A DNA stretch of 64,000 nucleotides from Macrobrachium rosenbergii (GCF_040412425.1 NC_089744.1:28465001-28529000), one strand, 5' to 3'; shown: positions 40,017 through 54,867, numbered from the stretch's first letter. Numbers and translations are program-made. Notes: generated by a model not told the origin, from the sequence alone.

Positions 40017-40842
40017 GCAGACATTCCACTCCCTTTCGGGCATGAAGGTCCGCACTAGTGAGCTGCTGAGATCGATTATGTTAAGTAATTCTCCTAATGG
40101 ATCATTGTCCCATGCAAAAATGGAAATAGTTCTAAATTCACTCCTAACTTATCCCAAGGAGGGTGAGTGTACTAGCTAACTTAACTTAAGGTCTCTAACA
40201 CTAGCTTAAAGGGTGCCTGCATTTATTTAAGGATACTATCTGAGGAATAAAATTTTCTGGCAAAGCTAGTGACTCAAGGCCATAAAATACTAACCAAATT
40301 TCACACAGAACTAGGCTAACACAGTACAAAAGGATAACTAGCTAAGTGTAAAGAATAAGTGAATCAAAAGTCACTTAATCTATGACACAATGGACATGGA
40401 TATGAAGTATGTTAGTAATACAAGATTATCAGCATGGAACACTGCATCCAAGTAATACAAGATTATCAGCATGGAACATTGCAAGATACATGGGTTGTTA
40501 AATTCAAGCTACATCTACAAAATACAAGAAAATGTAACAAATTCTGAAAATAGCTAGGACGTGTTTTCAGCTTGTTAGGCTAAAGAATAGACTTAGCAAA
40601 GTACAAAATAATATCAATACAACACTACTGATTAGAGGTAGGAGACAACCCTAGACATCCTTTCTGGATTAGGGGCTAGGATTGCTGTATAAAATGAGGC
40701 ACTGTTACAGTTAAATAATGTGAGTGCCACGAGAACACTATAGCTCTAATGACTACAAGAGATGCAATCCTAAGGTTATGTGGAATATATACATGGCACT
40801 GTGCCAAGGCACCATGGCCGGGAAAGCACCTATGCTCTGTCA
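40017..40842 (-). other. 3' internal non-coding region of second element
   Basis: No pol domain is readable. It begins with GCAGACATTCCACTC and GGCATGAAGGTC, also found at 4615-4650 in the first element, so the two share 3' internal sequence as well. Confidence 0.65.
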
Positions 40843-41538
40843 TTATTCGAGTTTTAGGCGCTTGACCTTCCAGCTGTAGCACTGGAGGCTTAGCCCCTTG
40901 ATGCAGGTAGCCTTCGAGTTACTTCTCCTGGGAAGCACTGGAACTGTAGTTACTGGGTGGAGCCGACTACATTTCCTCAAGGGAACAGCGTGCTTCATCT
41001 CCGTTAATTTTTCCTCAGGATCAACCGTGGAAATGAGTACTGGCTTTATTGATGGCTCTGACTCTTCTAATTCACTATTAGGCTGGGCTATCTCAGAGGG
41101 AACCAGTAGGGTTGATTCCTGGGATGGCTCAAGAATGCCTTCATGACCTATGCAGGGAGTGGTGCTGGTGGCTACGTTACCAGACGGAGGGGGCACTACA
41201 CTAGCCACTGCCTTGGCTGCTGCGACAACCTCGATAGCAGTAGTGCCAACAATAAGGTCTAAAGTAGTGCCATCCCCTTTGGCTTCTGTGACAACCGGAG
41301 TAAAGGCGGTGCCATCTATCTCAACCAACTTGGCTCTTAGGGAACCGTCCACCAGAGTCTTCTCTTCTGAGGACTCAGGAGAAGAGGATGAACTCATTCT
41401 AAGATCTCCTGAAGGGGGATTGAGGGCATACTCTGGCACTGGCACTAAGGCAAGCTCAGGCACAGGAGTCGAATTTGGTAACAGCTCAACATCCGTGACA
41501 GACAGAGTACTGCCCTGATCAGTGCATTCAATTGGCAC
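40843..41538 (-). CDS. Pro/Glu/Ser/Val-rich reading frame downstream of protease
   Basis: A 231-codon open frame, the longest non-repetitive one in the window. Low complexity: STPVPELALVPVPEYALNPP, SSSSSPESSEEK, an Ala/Val-rich middle and a basic end (RKCSRLHPVTTVPVLPRRSN). No domain recognised. Upstream in the same element, after frame breaks, LVPSLELVPATGPKPEPSP extends the same style of sequence, so it is probably the continuation of a gag-pol linker rather than a separate protein. It stops cleanly at 40843 where reverse transcriptase would be expected. Confidence 0.5.
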   Translation of the reverse strand: MPIECTDQGSTLSVTDVELLPNSTPVPELALVPVPEYALNPPSGDLRMSSSSSPESSEEKTLVDGSLRAKLVEIDGTAFTPVVTEAKGDGTTLDLIVGTTAIEVVAAAKAVASVVPPPSGNVATSTTPCIGHEGILEPSQESTLLVPSEIAQPNSELEESEPSIKPVLISTVDPEEKLTEMKHAVPLRKCSRLHPVTTVPVLPRRSNSKATCIKGLSLQCYSWKVKRLKLE

Positions 41539-41656
41539 TAGTAATATCTCAAGGCAGGGCTGGAAAAGTCATCCATTCCTGACGGAGACTGAGAGGGAGT
41601 TAAGGAGATTTGGAGAGGGTTCGGGCTTTGGCCCTGTGGCTGGCACTAGCTCTAGG

Positions 41657-42120
41657 CTAGGCACTAGCTTGTTTGCTGGAGGTGAGGGAAGTGCAGGCAT
41701 AAAGATCCAGCTGAAATCTGGTTCTGGGGGTTGGTCCCATCCATGGAAGGTAATCCATCAGGAGGTCATGGCCTAGGATGATGTAAATTTTGTGGATTCT
41801 CTCCACCACTCCTAGGCGGCACTGCTTTATTATATGGCCTTTGTTGTGTGGGGTGTGTCCACTCTTAGGAGGAAAGTGGGAATAGTATAGGTGACGCCAT
41901 CCACCCACTCAGAGGTCATTTCTTCATACTCTCTGCCTTGGGTGCCATCGGGTAGCACATGCCGAGCAATGAGAGACTTTGGCCTCTATATTGACCAGGG
42001 GTTTAACAGGCCCAGAAGGACAGAGGTGACCATCATCAGGAAGAGCGACATGGGGAGCTCTCCTTGTGATTTTGCATTGCAGTGAGTCACGTATACAAGA
42101 GTCTATGAATTTGGGCGGAG
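41657..42120 (-). pseudogene. Retropepsin-like protease region, degenerate
   Basis: Minus-strand pieces in shifting frames: FIDSCIRDSL (a possible D-S-G active site with Cys for Gly), SLIARHVLPDGTQGREYEEM, then TPHNKGHIIKQCRLG and YIILGHDLLMDYLP, which resembles the hydrophobic ILGxDLL near the end of retropepsins. The assignment is by pattern only; frameshifts rule out a working product. Confidence 0.5.
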
Positions 42121-42547
42121 ATGTAATGGACCTGGCGGGGCACCAGGTCCAATTCTGGGAATGCCCACGCACGCTACACAAAAAGCAGAACCTCCGCAAC
42201 CAACCCTTAGTAGGAGCCCAGCCCTAGGTTGTGGGATAGGAGCAGGTGCAGGCGGTGGCACTGGGTCTGGGGAGGGGAGGGGTTAGACACTGGCTGAGTG
42301 GTTCTTGCAAGGCACTTTCTATAATTCTGAGTGTGCCTGTAGGCTGTGCACACACAGCAATATGCCTTACTGAAATCTCTTTTGGAGGGATGCTTTGGAA
42401 GGGCTCCCCTTTCGGCTTGGCTCTCAGGGTTTCTTTCTAGCTGATCAGTTAGCATCGTATTAAATATTCTTGTAAACTGTACCCAGTATAGCCTACTTTC
42501 TGTCCGAACCTCTCGTAGGCAGCAGCTGCCTCCTTGTAGGTGGCCAT
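41924..42547 (-). pseudogene. Gag-like region with two Cys-His clusters, frameshifted
   Basis: From the ATG at 42547 the frame reads MATYKEAAAAYERFGQKVGY and stops near 42447. It continues in another frame (42207-42455) with AYCCVCTAYRHTQNYRKC, then FCFLCSVRGHSQNWTWC (41924-42199). Both clusters have the spacing CX2CX4HX6C, two residues longer than the classical CX2CX4HX4C knuckle seen in the first element. Likely RNA binding in Gag. Confidence 0.6.
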
Positions 42548-45112
42548 TTTAATAAGGAAGACACTAATAAAATTTGAGGATTAACACAATGCATGGATCA
42601 CAGCCTACAAATGCACAGGTATTATTATTTTACAATGCTTGGGTGAAAGCCTATGAATGCAAGATGTAATTATTTGAATTTGCTTAACTTGCTCAAGGAC
42701 ATAGTGGTAACAGGAGCAGAGTTTTGGTAATGTTAAAATTTTAAGATGGCCACACCTACAATGGCATGGAATGGGAGTGCCCCCAAAAAATAAGGATGGC
42801 ACTGGCACTAAATGTGCAATACAGTTCCAAAGAACAGAGATTTGACACACTACAAGATTTACCTGCAGAAGTGACTGAGTTCTGAAGAACTGAATAATTC
42901 AGAGGCACAAAAATTTACAGATTGGTTCGTGAAGAAGTTTGGTTGAGCTTACACATGGCGATCAATAGTCAAGCCAATCATGCAGAGGCTGAATACTTGA
43001 AGCAATTAATTAGACAACATGCAGTGGACGATGGCACTTACGTATTTTTGTGTATAAAAACACAGAAAATGGTAAACTCACCCACAGACACAAGGGTAAC
43101 ATGGAGCAGGGTTGTTGTTCATTTAGAATAGACTAATTAAATAAACATGTACTGCAACAATGGCATGCTAATGAGCCGTGTAGAACACACACAAAGTATA
43201 AAATTAGCACAAAAAGCGCATTCATAAGTACAGGCTACGAATGGGTCGGTAAAGTTCCCAATTGGGTATATAGATAAAACTGGGAAATTCCGGTAAAATA
43301 CTGCCTAGTACATTAAATTGGTTTGCTCTATTTCTAGCAACATTTCACTTATCCAAAGCGTAGTGGTAATCAACAGTCGCGGGAACAATAGCAATAATTA
43401 CATTTTCGTGTCTAAAGGCGTAGCGGAAGCCAACACTCACGGGAACAGTGGTTTTTTTTCTAAAGACATGATTCCAGAAATTAATATCTGACACAAAAAA
43501 TTAATGTTTGCTACTTCGAGTGACTCGATTATTATAGAGGCAAAGGTTGTATAATTAAATCAACTCATATACCAAGGTTAAAGATTCATGTTCCCAGCAA
43601 TAGTGGGTAGCAAGGTATAACTTAAGAAAATGAAATCTCTCTCAAATAGAATAAACAAAGAATGTACATAGAGGATGCGAACTAGATAATAGCAGAGCTA
43701 ATAAAATGATAAGGTTTCCCTCTTAAATTACAATCAATGATATGGCAGTGATCAATTGCTTTTTTAAGAAGAGGAGGTATGTGATGTTTGCGTTTATTTT
43801 CAAGTGCAAAATGACTGTTTTAGGTGAAATTAATAAAGAAAATTGTAAGAATGATATGATGATATCCCTACAGTGATACCAAACTTGTGTAAGCATTAAA
43901 TGGAAATTTACATAGGTGTGTGAGTTGACAGCGTAAAGTGTTTGACAATGATTCTTGAAAAATGACTGCCTTGGGTTTGACAGGTGAAGGACACGCATGT
44001 TGACACCAGACAGCTGAAAGTGAATTCAAAATGGTTGCCTGTTGTTTATAAACAATCTCCTCATGCGCTTTTGTTTCAAACAAGAGTGGGTCAGCTGAGA
44101 GAACTTCATCACTCGAACAAACATGCTGATGCCCGCATTCTTACTTTATTTTACAGGATACAAGAAACTACATGAGTTTCCTCTGAAGGATTGATGCATG
44201 CCTATATATAGACGTGAACTAACGCTTACAAATGCAAATGGACTATTCTATTACAAGGATTTTAAACAAAGCTGTTATCTTGAACACAAAACGAAGTGTT
44301 GTCTTGATTCCAACTCTGACCCGCCCACTCCTTGGTAAGTGAATCTAAATGGACTCATCGCACATACAAAAATGTACAGCTGCACACACAAAAGCAATTA
44401 AATCTTTCTTATTTACAAGAAATACAGGTACATGTAATGATCTACTTTGTTGCGCGTATAATTTGAGCAGATATTGGGTAAATGATATACAAATAACACA
44501 GTGACTATGCTATCTAAGAATTGTGATAGAGAGCAAAACTTGTCTGGTGAGCGAAATTCACTGACGCACACAATGGATGCTGAAGCAGACAGAGCTAGCC
44601 CAACAGTGGAGCGAGTTGCCAATCGTGGGATTCCTACACATTGTTGATGAAATAAAAATTCCACTGACCTATCAGAGGGGAAAATTGTACACTTTTCTTT
44701 CGAATGAGCTCACCTAGCTAATGGTTAACACTATACCTGATGGCAAGCAAATTTCATGCAGGTGCCAACATGCAAATGTCAAGAGCCCTAAATTGCTACT
44801 CTCCTGACTGAGTATCGCTTTGGCCTACCAACATGATGGCGCTAAATTCAGTTCATTTTCGCCCTCACTGGTTTGAATTTATACCTTAATCACAAATTAA
44901 AATACACCATGCATCAGATCGCAAATTTCCTTCTTATACAAATGTGACACACTTTAAACACTTTAGTTCTAATACCTGTTACCTGCATTGCAGGTTCCAG
45001 ATTCCCTTTGAAGAATTATATCAGGTTCAAATCAATTGCTAAATAATTTACAGGGGGGTGATTTCTTTAAATCTAATCCCATTGATTAGCAACACCCTGG
45101 CAAGGTCGCCAC
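42548..45112 (-). other. 5' leader of second element with primer-binding site
   Basis: About 2.5 kb without convincing coding. Next to the 5' LTR, the minus strand reads TGGCGACCTTGCCAGGG after the LTR end (GTAACA, about 45096-45112). A primer-binding site normally begins TGG, complementary to a tRNA CCA end; the partner tRNA is not identified. Parts match the leader of the first element near 11.6-12.0 kb. Confidence 0.65.
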
Positions 45113-46590
<1,478 letters not shown>

Positions 46591-46776
46591 ACACCATCCA
46601 CGTGAAAAAAAACTACCAAACGTGGTGTAGCCAACTGCGATGCAAAATATTGATAATCTTAACAACAATATTTATTTGATGATAGAGATCGAAATTTAAA
46701 TTGTGGAAAAGGTACTGACTCCGTACATCGTGGTGTCATGATATGATTACATGAACATATAACCTTTCAACTAAAG

Positions 46777-46779
<3 letters not shown>

Positions 46780-46827
<48 letters not shown>

Positions 46828-46932
46828 GGAGTGACATTTTCTTTTCTGTCTTCTTATGGGCTTTTCATCCTCCAGCTATTTTCGTCCCATATGCAACGAA
46901 AATACCTGGAGGATGAAGACAATAAAAAAGAT

Positions 46933-47007
<75 letters not shown>
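46780..47007. repeat. Two (ATT)n arrays flanking a hairpin
   Basis: (ATT)n at 46780-46827 and 46935-47007. Between them, 46864-46885 (TTCATCCTCCAGCTATTTTC plus GT) pairs with 46896-46917 to form a 22-bp stem with one mismatch and a 10-nt loop. No RNA family recognised. Confidence 0.85.
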
Positions 47008-47497
47008 GAAAGCTAATCGCCCAAAAAAAGCCAATTTCTACTCAATATTTTCTAGATGAACCCTCCCATAACTCATTCTCTGCTTCACCAACAAAGTTAG
47101 GAAGAAATGAGAACTTATTATCCCTATTATCATCCTATTTCCTTTTATTACCATAACAAATAGCGTCATTTATCAAAAAAAAAAACAGAAAATTGGTCGC
47201 CTGATCGTACATAATCTGTAAATCTAATTTGAAATCTTCTAAATCATGTCTCTGCTATCAAATCTTCATATGGATGTTTGGTGAGATCGGGGAGAGTTAT
47301 TTATTGCTTCTTTCGAAAGAGGAATGTCAGAAATATTTTCCACAACAGTTTATTTATATGTCTGCTTAAACGCCATTCTACTATACACGTAAACATGACC
47401 TTATTCATCACGCAGTCATCTTCTGCCAGAGAAAATTAAAACAAAGGTCTGCGAGCAGAGCTTTTTAGAGGAACGCAGCCATTTTCCTTGACTATAA
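47008..47497. other. Non-coding stretch
   Basis: Nothing recognised. Confidence 0.5.
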
Positions 47498-47805
47498 TTT
47501 GATTTGATTTAGGAAATTTAGACTCTAAAGCCATGCACTGAGGCACTCTCGGCCATTCAACGCTGAAAAGAGGGAGTTGGAGTTGTTTGACAGCAACATA
47601 AAGAGATACAGAAAACCAGAGCTGAAGCACGAGGATCTTAAAGATGGAACTGGGAGAAAGCCTCATAGTCGCACTCAAAAGTAATTGTTAGATGTATTGG
47701 ACAGCAAGATTGGCGAAAGGAAGTGGGAATGGAGGTAAAGCAAAAGGCTAAAAACTGGAAGAGGCTAGGGGCCAGAGGGGTCACTGCAAATACCCTTTAG
47801 TAATG
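47498..47805 (+). repeat. Interspersed repeat B, copy 3
   Basis: Landmarks: AGCCATGCACTGAGG, GGGGCCAGAGGGGTCACTGC. More diverged than copy 1. Confidence 0.8.
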
Positions 47806-47940
47806 CCTAAAGCCTTGATAATAACGGTGAACCAAACGATAAATGCCGATTTATTTTCATCTAAATAACGCCAAAACCTTTTCATTTCTTCTTGATAATT
47901 AAATCCGATGAAATAATCCCGCTAACATGAAGCACAAGGA

Positions 47941-47995
<55 letters not shown>

Positions 47996-48302
47996 CCATT
48001 GAGGAAAGAAAAATGACTCCACGCTCTGTTTCGATTCTAGTCGAGAGATTCGAGTGTTTGCAGTCATACACTTGTAGTCCTTTGTTACTCTTTCCTTGCA
48101 TACATTCTCCACAATAAATCCCCTCCCTCCTTTGCCTTCTCCTCCTCCTCCTCCCCCTCCCACATCCCATCCCCAATTAATCCCCTCAGAGAGATGGGGA
48201 GAAGGGGTATTAATCCCTTAACTAATTTCCTGACAGCGATATAACGCAGGAGGTGAAAAGAGGGTTTCCGGAGGGAGCCAGGAGGGAGAACGAACGGAAA
48301 CG

Positions 48303-48364
<62 letters not shown>

Positions 48365-48739
48365 AACCCTTCCGAATCAGAAATTAGAGACATGATACTG
48401 ATGGTCTAAGTTGCATGACGCCAGCCATACATTGTTGAAGGAGTCATGCATATACTGAAATACTTCCACGGACGCCAGCCCCAGTCATCCCGACAGACAG
48501 ATTTTCAGAAATGCACGCAAGCTGCTGACGGTCACGGTGTGGGTTCGCCCATCTCTGTCTAATTATCTAGCTGCACTGACGGCAATCTGACAGAAACCTG
48601 GGTGTCTCGCTTTTCTCAGAGAGCATGCATAAAAAGTTTCTCGGAAGGATAAATGCCTCTTTGAAAGTAACTTCATTCTTGGGAAGCCCTCTCGTATTTT
48701 TTCAGAGGAAATTTTAGCTGAACGGGAATGATTATAGAA
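47806..48739. other. Non-coding with (CT)n and (GA)n
   Basis: (CT)n 47943-47993 and (GA)n 48307-48360, mutually inverted. A pyrimidine-rich patch lies at 48119-48170. No gene recognised. Confidence 0.75.
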
Positions 48740-49085
48740 TTCGATTTATGAAATTTAGGCTGCCAAGCCAAGCTCTTGGGTATTTTTGGGCATTTACCGC
48801 TTAAGGCAGTGAAAAGACTTCGTTTGTGCGGTTGGACAGCAAAACGGAGAGAATTAAGAAAATTAAGAAAATGAAATACAATGATCAGAAGGCGTAATTA
48901 ACAGTTAGAGTGTTGGACAGCATGACTGACGAAAGGAAACCAGAATGGAGGTAAAGTAAAGGTTGAAAAATAGGTGCAGCTAGGGGACGAAAAGACGCTG
49001 CAAACATCCTTCAGTAATGCCCACAGTGTACCACGTAGGTTGCACTGACGGCACTAGCCCCCTTACGGGGAGCTGAGCGTGACGG
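48740..49085 (+). repeat. Interspersed repeat B, copy 4
   Basis: Landmarks: GTTGGACAGCATGACTGACG, GGGACGAAAAGACGCTGCA, GTTGCACTGACGGCACTAGC. Confidence 0.8.
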
Positions 49086-50285
<1,200 letters not shown>

Positions 50286-50347
50286 ATCAAATTGACTGTA
50301 ACTTGGGAATAACTTACAGTCAAGAGGAATTATATACAGTGAGTGCA

Positions 50348-50515
50348 CTTTCCCTTACCAGGATTCGAACCTATGCCACACTGGGGTTGAAGTAGGGTGA
50401 CAGCGACCTTATCCGCTCGGCGTTTCTAATGGCTGAGTGTAGCCTATAGCCATTGTCACCCTACTCCTAACCATAAATGGCATAGGTTCGAATACTGGTT
50501 AGGGTGAGAACCTTT
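50348..50515. repeat. Inverted pair of tRNA-like SINE heads
   Basis: Left arm on the minus strand reads GCCGAGCGGATAAGGTCGCT then GGCATAGGTTCGAATCCTGG: an A-box and B-box pair resembling a Ser- or Leu-type tRNA. The right arm (about 50452-50510) repeats GGCATAGGTTCGAATACTGG in the opposite orientation. The two arms form a hairpin around a central AATGGCTGAG loop. Not a complete tRNA gene. Confidence 0.65.
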
Positions 50516-50539
50516 ATCGTGTATTATTCCTTTGAGAGC

Positions 50540-50540
<1 letters not shown>

Positions 50541-50628
<88 letters not shown>
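50541..50628. repeat. (TA)n microsatellite
   Basis: About 44 TA units. Confidence 0.97.
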
Positions 50629-50632
<4 letters not shown>

Positions 50633-51343
50633 CGTACATACATATATGTGTCCTTATCCCTGTATCCTCCTCTAGGTCAGACCTAGAGGAATGGGGACAC
50701 AAAGGAGGGTGAATAATGAGAGAGAGAGAGAGAGAGAGTCCAAAACCGCGAAAGAAGCAATAAAACATGTCTCAAAGACGAGGATGATTTACGGAAGTAT
50801 GGAGATGGAAAAAACAAGGAGGGGTGAAAAATGAGGGGAATTTCATTAACTCGGAGACAGAAAGGGACAACAACGGACTGACAAACTAACGCCGACTTTT
50901 ATGATATAATAATATTCAAAGGAGCTATCCTCGCTACCACAGAAAGATCGACTCTGGGAACAAGGGTATAAACGAAATGTACAGACGACTAGTCGGAAAT
51001 GTTCCTTTTTAGTATTCTTGTATTTATTTTTATCATTTTTGTTTTTAATTTTATGACCATTATTCGATTTCATTATTTAAATTTTTATGTTTAGCTTTAA
51101 ATTTTATTACAATTTCATTATAATTTTTCGGGTTTTGGTACTTCTTATAATTTTTAACTTTCATCCTTTCATTTCCATGACTTCCATTTTATAATTTTTA
51201 TTTTATTTCTGGTTTATTTATTTATTTTTTTTTTTCATTTTTCAAGCAAGAGTAACCTGTATGATCATTCCTGATTAAGCCCAACATACAGAGAGTATAA
51301 TCATTCTATATACAAGAAACAAAAACACTCAGTAAAATGTCGA

Positions 51344-51407
<64 letters not shown>

Positions 51408-51638
51408 TGCCCCTGAACATTTCATTTGAAATGCAGGATGTCAACAAAATAGTCCCAAGATCTTCAAGGGTAAAGTGGGCCGCCAGCCTTCATGTAGAGG
51501 AAGTTGTTTCTAGGGTAACCATATCTAATGGTGTCATCCATTTTTTCAAAAGTAGCCCACTTTTACCTTAGAGGTCCCTTCAGCGTTTAAGACCACTGGT
51601 CACAGCATATAAGAATATTTTTTAAAACATCAATGCGC

Positions 51639-51639
<1 letters not shown>
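50629..51639. other. Non-coding with (GA)n
   Basis: Short GA run at about 50718-50738 and long (GA)n at 51350-51404; T-rich patch at 51000-51240. No gene recognised. Confidence 0.7.
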
Positions 51640-51702
<63 letters not shown>

Positions 51703-52108
51703 AAAATGAACCATATTCATATGGAACAAGCCCACCAAAGGGGCCACTGACTTGAAATTTAAGCTTCCAAAGAATATGGTGCTCATTAGGAAGTAAGTGA
51801 AGGTAAGGGAAAATACCGAGAGAAGAGATTTCACTTATTAATAAATTAATAAATAGATGAAAATGTAATAAAAATTACTACAGCAATACAATTCTCCTTT
51901 TTTAAATATTAATTCACATTTTTATCTATTTATTCACTAATTTGTTAATTTGTTTTTTCTTTTCTAAGTGATCTCTTCTTTTCGTATTTCCCCTTACCTT
52001 CTGCTACTGCTTTCAAATGAACGCCATATTCTTTGGAAGCTTGAATTTCAAGTCAGCGGCCCCTGTGGGCTCGTTCCATATGAATAGGGATTCATCTTCT
52101 GGATAATG
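51640..52108. mobile_element. Fold-back repeat F with (ATT)n
   Basis: (ATT)n at 51640-51698, then an arm at about 51699-51842 that recurs inverted at about 51960-52108. TTCATATGGAACAAGCCCAC, CTTCCAAAGAATATGG and GAGAAGAGATTTCACTTA on the left pair with their inverses on the right. Arms are near 145 bp with an AT-rich spacer of about 118 bp. No coding, so MITE-like or a head-to-head pair of a dispersed repeat. Confidence 0.85.
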
Positions 52109-52238
52109 GTGATAATAAAGTAAAATCACACTGTTTGCCTGGTAGTAATGTAGTTCGTATGCAAATTGCAAAACTAACAAAACATAATTATTTAATATTT
52201 TAAGATTAATTTAAAATGAAAAATATTTTATGTATATA

Positions 52239-52240
<2 letters not shown>

Positions 52241-52317
<77 letters not shown>

Positions 52318-52380
52318 GTATATAATATATATATTATACACATGTATAAATACATATAAATACATACATATATACAGTAT
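52241..52380. repeat. (CA)n(TA)n tract
   Basis: CA 52241-52280 joined to TA 52281-52315, then irregular TA-rich sequence. Confidence 0.93.
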
Positions 52381-52655
52381 ATAAAATCGTCACAGCGTAG
52401 GTCTAAAGGTGCACGTGGAGTATGTCTTATGATGGGTAATGCAAAATTGAGAGGTACTTCAGAATATCATTTTAAGTACATGCGTAAGTGGCATAAGAAA
52501 ATAAAAAGTTTGAGAAAAACAATTACTGTCTTGTCACTTAGATGGAAAATAAAGCTTTATTTCTTGCGATTCCGCTGAAATTAAGGTCTCTTTTTACACT
52601 CTTATTTACACAATGTCTTTGTGGTTCTACACACATCCTCAGAAAAGCCGAGTTT

Positions 52656-52658
<3 letters not shown>

Positions 52659-52706
<48 letters not shown>

Positions 52707-52865
52707 AATACCGGCCCTTAGAGACACGTGTGATTATCTTGACCGTTTGTTTATTTTCGGGATTTTCGGAATGGGGGGAATAGAGAGAAGGAAAGGAGGA
52801 GGGGGGAAGGAGGGGAGGAGGATGACACAGGGATATGGGTAAGGGGGGATGGGGGGAGAAGGACC
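52659..52865. repeat. (GA)n and G-rich polypurine patch
   Basis: (GA)n at 52659-52703. At 52770-52865 there are many runs of three to six G (GGAGGGGGGAAGGAGGGG and similar), enough for G-quadruplex formation on the plus strand. Confidence 0.8.
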
Positions 52866-53363
52866 CCCTGGGGACCATTGGTTTGCGGTGACTTCCCCTC
52901 TCTTTTATTTATTATCCTAATGTGTTTTATTGCTTCCAGGAGTCGTAAAACGGGCGCTAATAGTATTCCCGATAGCCTCAGTGTGCAATGCGAGAGAATA
53001 AACGAAACTTCGTTCAGAAAATGGGAAAAAGAAAACTGGGCCTGATTTTCCAATGGGCACACACTCGCGAACTCACGAAGTCCTAGACCTATATTTTATA
53101 AACACTCAAATTTCAAGCTTTGTTCTCATTTACTTACGATCTGTAATTCTGAATATGATATCTCTTATATATATTCGTCAGTCACAGAGATTCGCCTTGG
53201 GACCTATAAGCCCTGCAGACGAATGATTTTGGGACATAAAATGGCCACACGATTCTGCTGCACATTACGACATGGATTGAGATGTCAATAATCTTGACGA
53301 CAGAGAGGGGGTGCCATAAGAATCAGGGTGACACTTAGATAACATGTATAAAGTGATATATCC

Positions 53364-53365
<2 letters not shown>
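52866..53365. other. Non-coding stretch
   Basis: Nothing recognised. Confidence 0.5.
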
Positions 53366-53425
<60 letters not shown>

Positions 53426-53473
53426 CACACTGCATCATAAAGACTTTTAATGAACACCATGGGGAGTAATCTA

Positions 53474-53549
<76 letters not shown>

Positions 53550-53640
53550 ATACATACATACATACATATATATATACACACATACAGATATATATACATG
53601 CAGCTTGTGTGTGTGTGTGCGTGTGTGTGTGTGTGTGTGT
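53366..53640. repeat. (CT)n, (TA)n and (TG)n arrays
   Basis: CT 53366-53422; TA 53475-53547 followed by CATA steps; TG-rich tract 53606-53641 with one GC interruption. Confidence 0.95.
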
Positions 53641-53812
53641 ATGTGGTAAACATTTTTTCAATGAGGTTTCCAGCCCTATATTCTCCCCAGGCCTTGGCTG
53701 CAACCCAACACAACTGAATAACAACCAAGTCTGTAATTCACTACTCATGTTAACAAAGGCACACAGGAATTCAACTCTGGTATCTCGTCTTACTGAGGTT
53801 GAAACTGCTGAG

Positions 53813-53890
53813 CCACGAGTTCTCGTGATATAATGGTCATGACACTCATTCTACCAGTCACAGGGACTGGGTTCCTTGTCCAGGGAGGAT
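53813..53890 (+). repeat. Degenerate tRNA-like sequence (SINE head or pseudogene)
   Basis: GATATAATGGTCATGACACT resembles an A box of the Asp/Glu tRNA type, and CTGGGTTCCTTGTCC a decayed B box about 30 bp further on. Acceptor arms do not pair, so it is not called as a functional tRNA. Confidence 0.35.
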
Positions 53891-54548
53891 GAGTTATAGT
53901 GGAAAAGGACGTGGGGCATGCATCCTCACTCCAGTACATATCACCGGGGAAAATAGTTTAGAAAGAAGCATAAATGATATATGTCAGACTCAGGTCCATC
54001 TGAATACGAGTTATCACTGCAATGTTTTAGATAAAATGCTGCTAGAAATCTTTGGCCCTTGGACTGACTGCAAGTAGTGTAATCTTACAGTAACCAGTTA
54101 ATATTGCTATGAATGTAAGTATGCTGGATTTATACATTCATAATTGTAAGCTTAACAATATCTAATTGCAATAGGTTACAGTTAGCACAACGGGGGCTGA
54201 CTGCATGCTAGTAAAACGTCACAAACAAAAGAGAAGAAAACTTAATGTATACGCAAAATTCCTCAGATGAAAATAAAAAATTACCTTGAACATCAAATAT
54301 ACAACAAACTAAATATGATAAAAGGGTCCTCTATATTAATTTCCATTGACAAACTTAAAACTAAACTTCCCGTCACTGCTGACGGAAGCGAGCATAGCTG
54401 CTAAAGAAAACGGGCGCAGAGGGACAACTATTCTTTACGTTTGTTTACATTCGATCAATTCTCGGTTTCGTCCAGGTGTGCATGCGTGGGACCAGATAAA
54501 CAGAGAGCGAACACTGGACATTCGAGAACGTACGGGAAGTCGAATTCT

Positions 54549-54674
54549 ATGGAGCCCAAACAACCGCCGAACTCGAAGATGCTCTTGAATAAAAAGCATC
54601 TTGATACTTACGAAGCCGAGTTGCGGCTGCATTTCCAGACATTGGCGGGACTGAGGAAAGTACATTATGTCTAA
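54549..54674 (+). CDS. Short open frame in a CpG-richer patch, candidate exon or uORF
   Basis: ATG at 54549 in TCTATGGAG context opens 41 codons: MEPKQPPNSKMLLNKKHLDT then YEAELRLHFQTLAGLRKVHY, ending at TAA. The composition is protein-like (helical, charged) and unlike the surrounding repeat translations, and the patch 54400-55100 has more CpG than its neighbours. No homology recognised. It may be part of a 5' exon or chance. Confidence 0.2.
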   Translation: MEPKQPPNSKMLLNKKHLDTYEAELRLHFQTLAGLRKVHYV

Positions 54675-54867
54675 AACCACGGTATTCACATACTCAGTGA
54701 AGTGAATTAAAGTCATTCCGAACCCTGATTTCGGCTATAGCAAGTTAGGCCATCGTGATCTGTGACTTACCTGAACAACTAGGCTAGGCAAGGCTACCTA
54801 GACCTAGGCCTATATCAGACAATATGGCGTACCGTTGAAGGAATGGAACTTTGGGTTTTCTTGGGTT

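Noticed and set aside
50348..50515. Functional Ser/Leu tRNA genes
   Set aside because: A and B boxes are present, but acceptor arms are missing and the two copies form an inverted pair; SINE-like heads fit better.
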